From RZYP01 sp964386405 (GTDB lineage Bacteria > Bacillota > Negativicutes > Acidaminococcales > Acidaminococcaceae): a stretch of 6,371 nt of DNA. Shown here one piece after another: positions 5,482 to 6,371 of this stretch (positions within the stretch are counted from its first letter, which is position 1; every line of letters begins with the position of its first letter). The notes beneath the pieces are model-generated. The model saw nothing but the letters and a program-made list of their open reading frames with translations, did not search any database and was not told the origin of the DNA. The stretch covers positions 1 to 6,371 of the forward strand of contig CAYLRW010000075.1 in the NCBI GenBank assembly GCA_964386405.1, given 5' to 3'. The translations under genes were made by a program, and so were the position numbers.

Positions 5482-6371
5482 AGTTATAGTTGTAGGCGGT
5501 GGAGCAGCAGGCTTACTAGCAGGTATTGCGGCTGCAGAGTTAGGAGCAGAGGTTACAATACTTGAAAGAATGCGAAGCCCTGGACGTAAAATGCTCATCA
5601 CTGGTAAAGGTCGTTGCAATATTACTAATAATTGTGAGATTGCTGATATAATTCGAAACCTTCCAGGTAATGGGCGATTTCTTAATAGTGCTTTGCATAG
5701 ATTTTCCAATGATGATATTATTTATCTGTTGGAAAGTCATGGCCTTCAGACAAAGGTAGAGCGTGGTGGACGTGTTTTCCCTATCACAGACAAAGCCAAA
5801 GATGTTGTCGACACATTGCTGAATATTTACCGCGAAAAGGGTGGGAAAATTCTCATCGACCAAATGGTTTCAAAAATTTTAATTGAGGATGGATGTGTCA
5901 AAGGTGTAGTTACGAACAACGGCAATAAATATATTGCTGATTCCGTAATTTTGACTACCGGCGGAGCATCCTATCCTGGCACAGGTTCTGATGGCAATGG
6001 TTTTATACTGGCAAAGGCCTGTGGTCATACAATAATTACGTTAAAGCCTTCACTGGTGCCGCTTGAGAGTGATTCAGAATATATAAAATCTCTGCAAGGC
6101 TTATCTCTTAGGAACGTTAAAGCTTCTATCTGCTGTGGGGAGAAAGTTTTAGCAAGCGAATTCGGTGAAATGCTTTTTACCCATTTTGGCTTTTCAGGAC
6201 CTATAATTTTATCTTTAAGTAAGGCGGTAGCCGATGCCTTCGAAAAGGGAAATAAGGATTTGGATCTAGTTATTGACTTAAAGCCGGCTCTTGATTTGCA
6301 AAAACTTGATTTGCGTATTCAAAGAGATTTTGCCAATTATATTAGAAAACAATTAGTCAATGGCATGAAGG
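5474..6371 (+). CDS. HI0933/YhiN-family FAD-dependent oxidoreductase, 3' end beyond window
   Basis: The open frame runs from ATG 5474 to the right edge without a stop, giving 299 residues of a family usually about 400-420 aa. The family is flavoprotein oxidoreductases of the HI0933/YhiN/BaiN type. The N-terminal Rossmann motif VGGGAAGL (7-14) and E31 after the second strand bind the FAD adenosine. Family blocks GRKMLITGKGRCNITN (37-52), GGRVFPITDKAKDV (98-111), TTGGASYPGTGSDG (161-174) and GEMLFTHFGFSGP (231-243) are all intact. BaiN of Clostridium scindens has been linked to bile-acid dehydroxylation, but most members have no proven substrate, so no reaction is assigned. The start overlaps rluB by 8 bases, with a weak AAGGCGG (5458-5464) 9 bases upstream, which suggests coupling to rluB translation. 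No function shared with rluB is known to me. Confidence 0.92.
   Translation, partial: MSKVIVVGGGAAGLLAGIAAAELGAEVTILERMRSPGRKMLITGKGRCNITNNCEIADIIRNLPGNGRFLNSALHRFSNDDIIYLLESHGLQTKVERGGRVFPITDKAKDVVDTLLNIYREKGGKILIDQMVSKILIEDGCVKGVVTNNGNKYIADSVILTTGGASYPGTGSDGNGFILAKACGHTIITLKPSLVPLESDSEYIKSLQGLSLRNVKASICCGEKVLASEFGEMLFTHFGFSGPIILSLSKAVADAFEKGNKDLDLVIDLKPALDLQKLDLRIQRDFANYIRKQLVNGMK

Noticed and set aside
5452..5863. Two minus-strand frames opposite the start of the flavoprotein gene
   Set aside because: The + strand frame from 5474 encodes an intact FAD-binding motif and family blocks through the whole stretch, so these are antisense shadows.

Overview
The window reads as an ordinary core-genome stretch from a low-GC, AT-rich bacterium of the Firmicutes. 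The sequences of ScpA, TrpRS and the crotonase, and the order site-2 protease-trpS-scpA-scpB-rluB, suggest a clostridial or Negativicutes-type (Sporomusa/Selenomonas-like) genome. That placement is an inference from remembered family resemblance, not from a search. All eight recognisable genes lie on the + strand and gaps are short. I see no mobile element, CRISPR array, tRNA or rRNA gene.

Left part (1-1680): the 3' part of a membrane-anchored calcineurin-like metallophosphoesterase is cut by the left edge. It is followed by a weak AT-rich hairpin with a T-tract, then a complete crotonase-fold gene that is most like PaaG rather than classical enoyl-CoA hydratase. A clear intrinsic terminator (1640-1678) closes this unit.

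Central operon (about 1677-4683): a sigma-A-type promoter with a perfect TATAAT drives a site-2 (M50) intramembrane protease, trpS, scpA and scpB. Spacing is 26 bp, then 15 bp, then an 11-bp overlap. A strong GC-rich hairpin plus T-run (4653-4683) ends it. ScpA and ScpB are the kleisin and winged-helix subunits of the SMC condensin that organises and segregates the chromosome. TrpRS charges tRNA-Trp and carries an unusual cysteine cluster that resembles an iron-sulfur site.

Right part (4684-6371): a new promoter region leads to an RluB-type 23S rRNA pseudouridine synthase. Its last 8 bp overlap the start of a HI0933/YhiN-family FAD oxidoreductase, which runs off the right edge.

No obviously new biological system is visible. 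The points most worth a second look are the cysteine motif in TrpRS, the crotonase active site that lacks both classical glutamates, and the direct scpB-to-rluB junction where Bacillus has sporulation genes.
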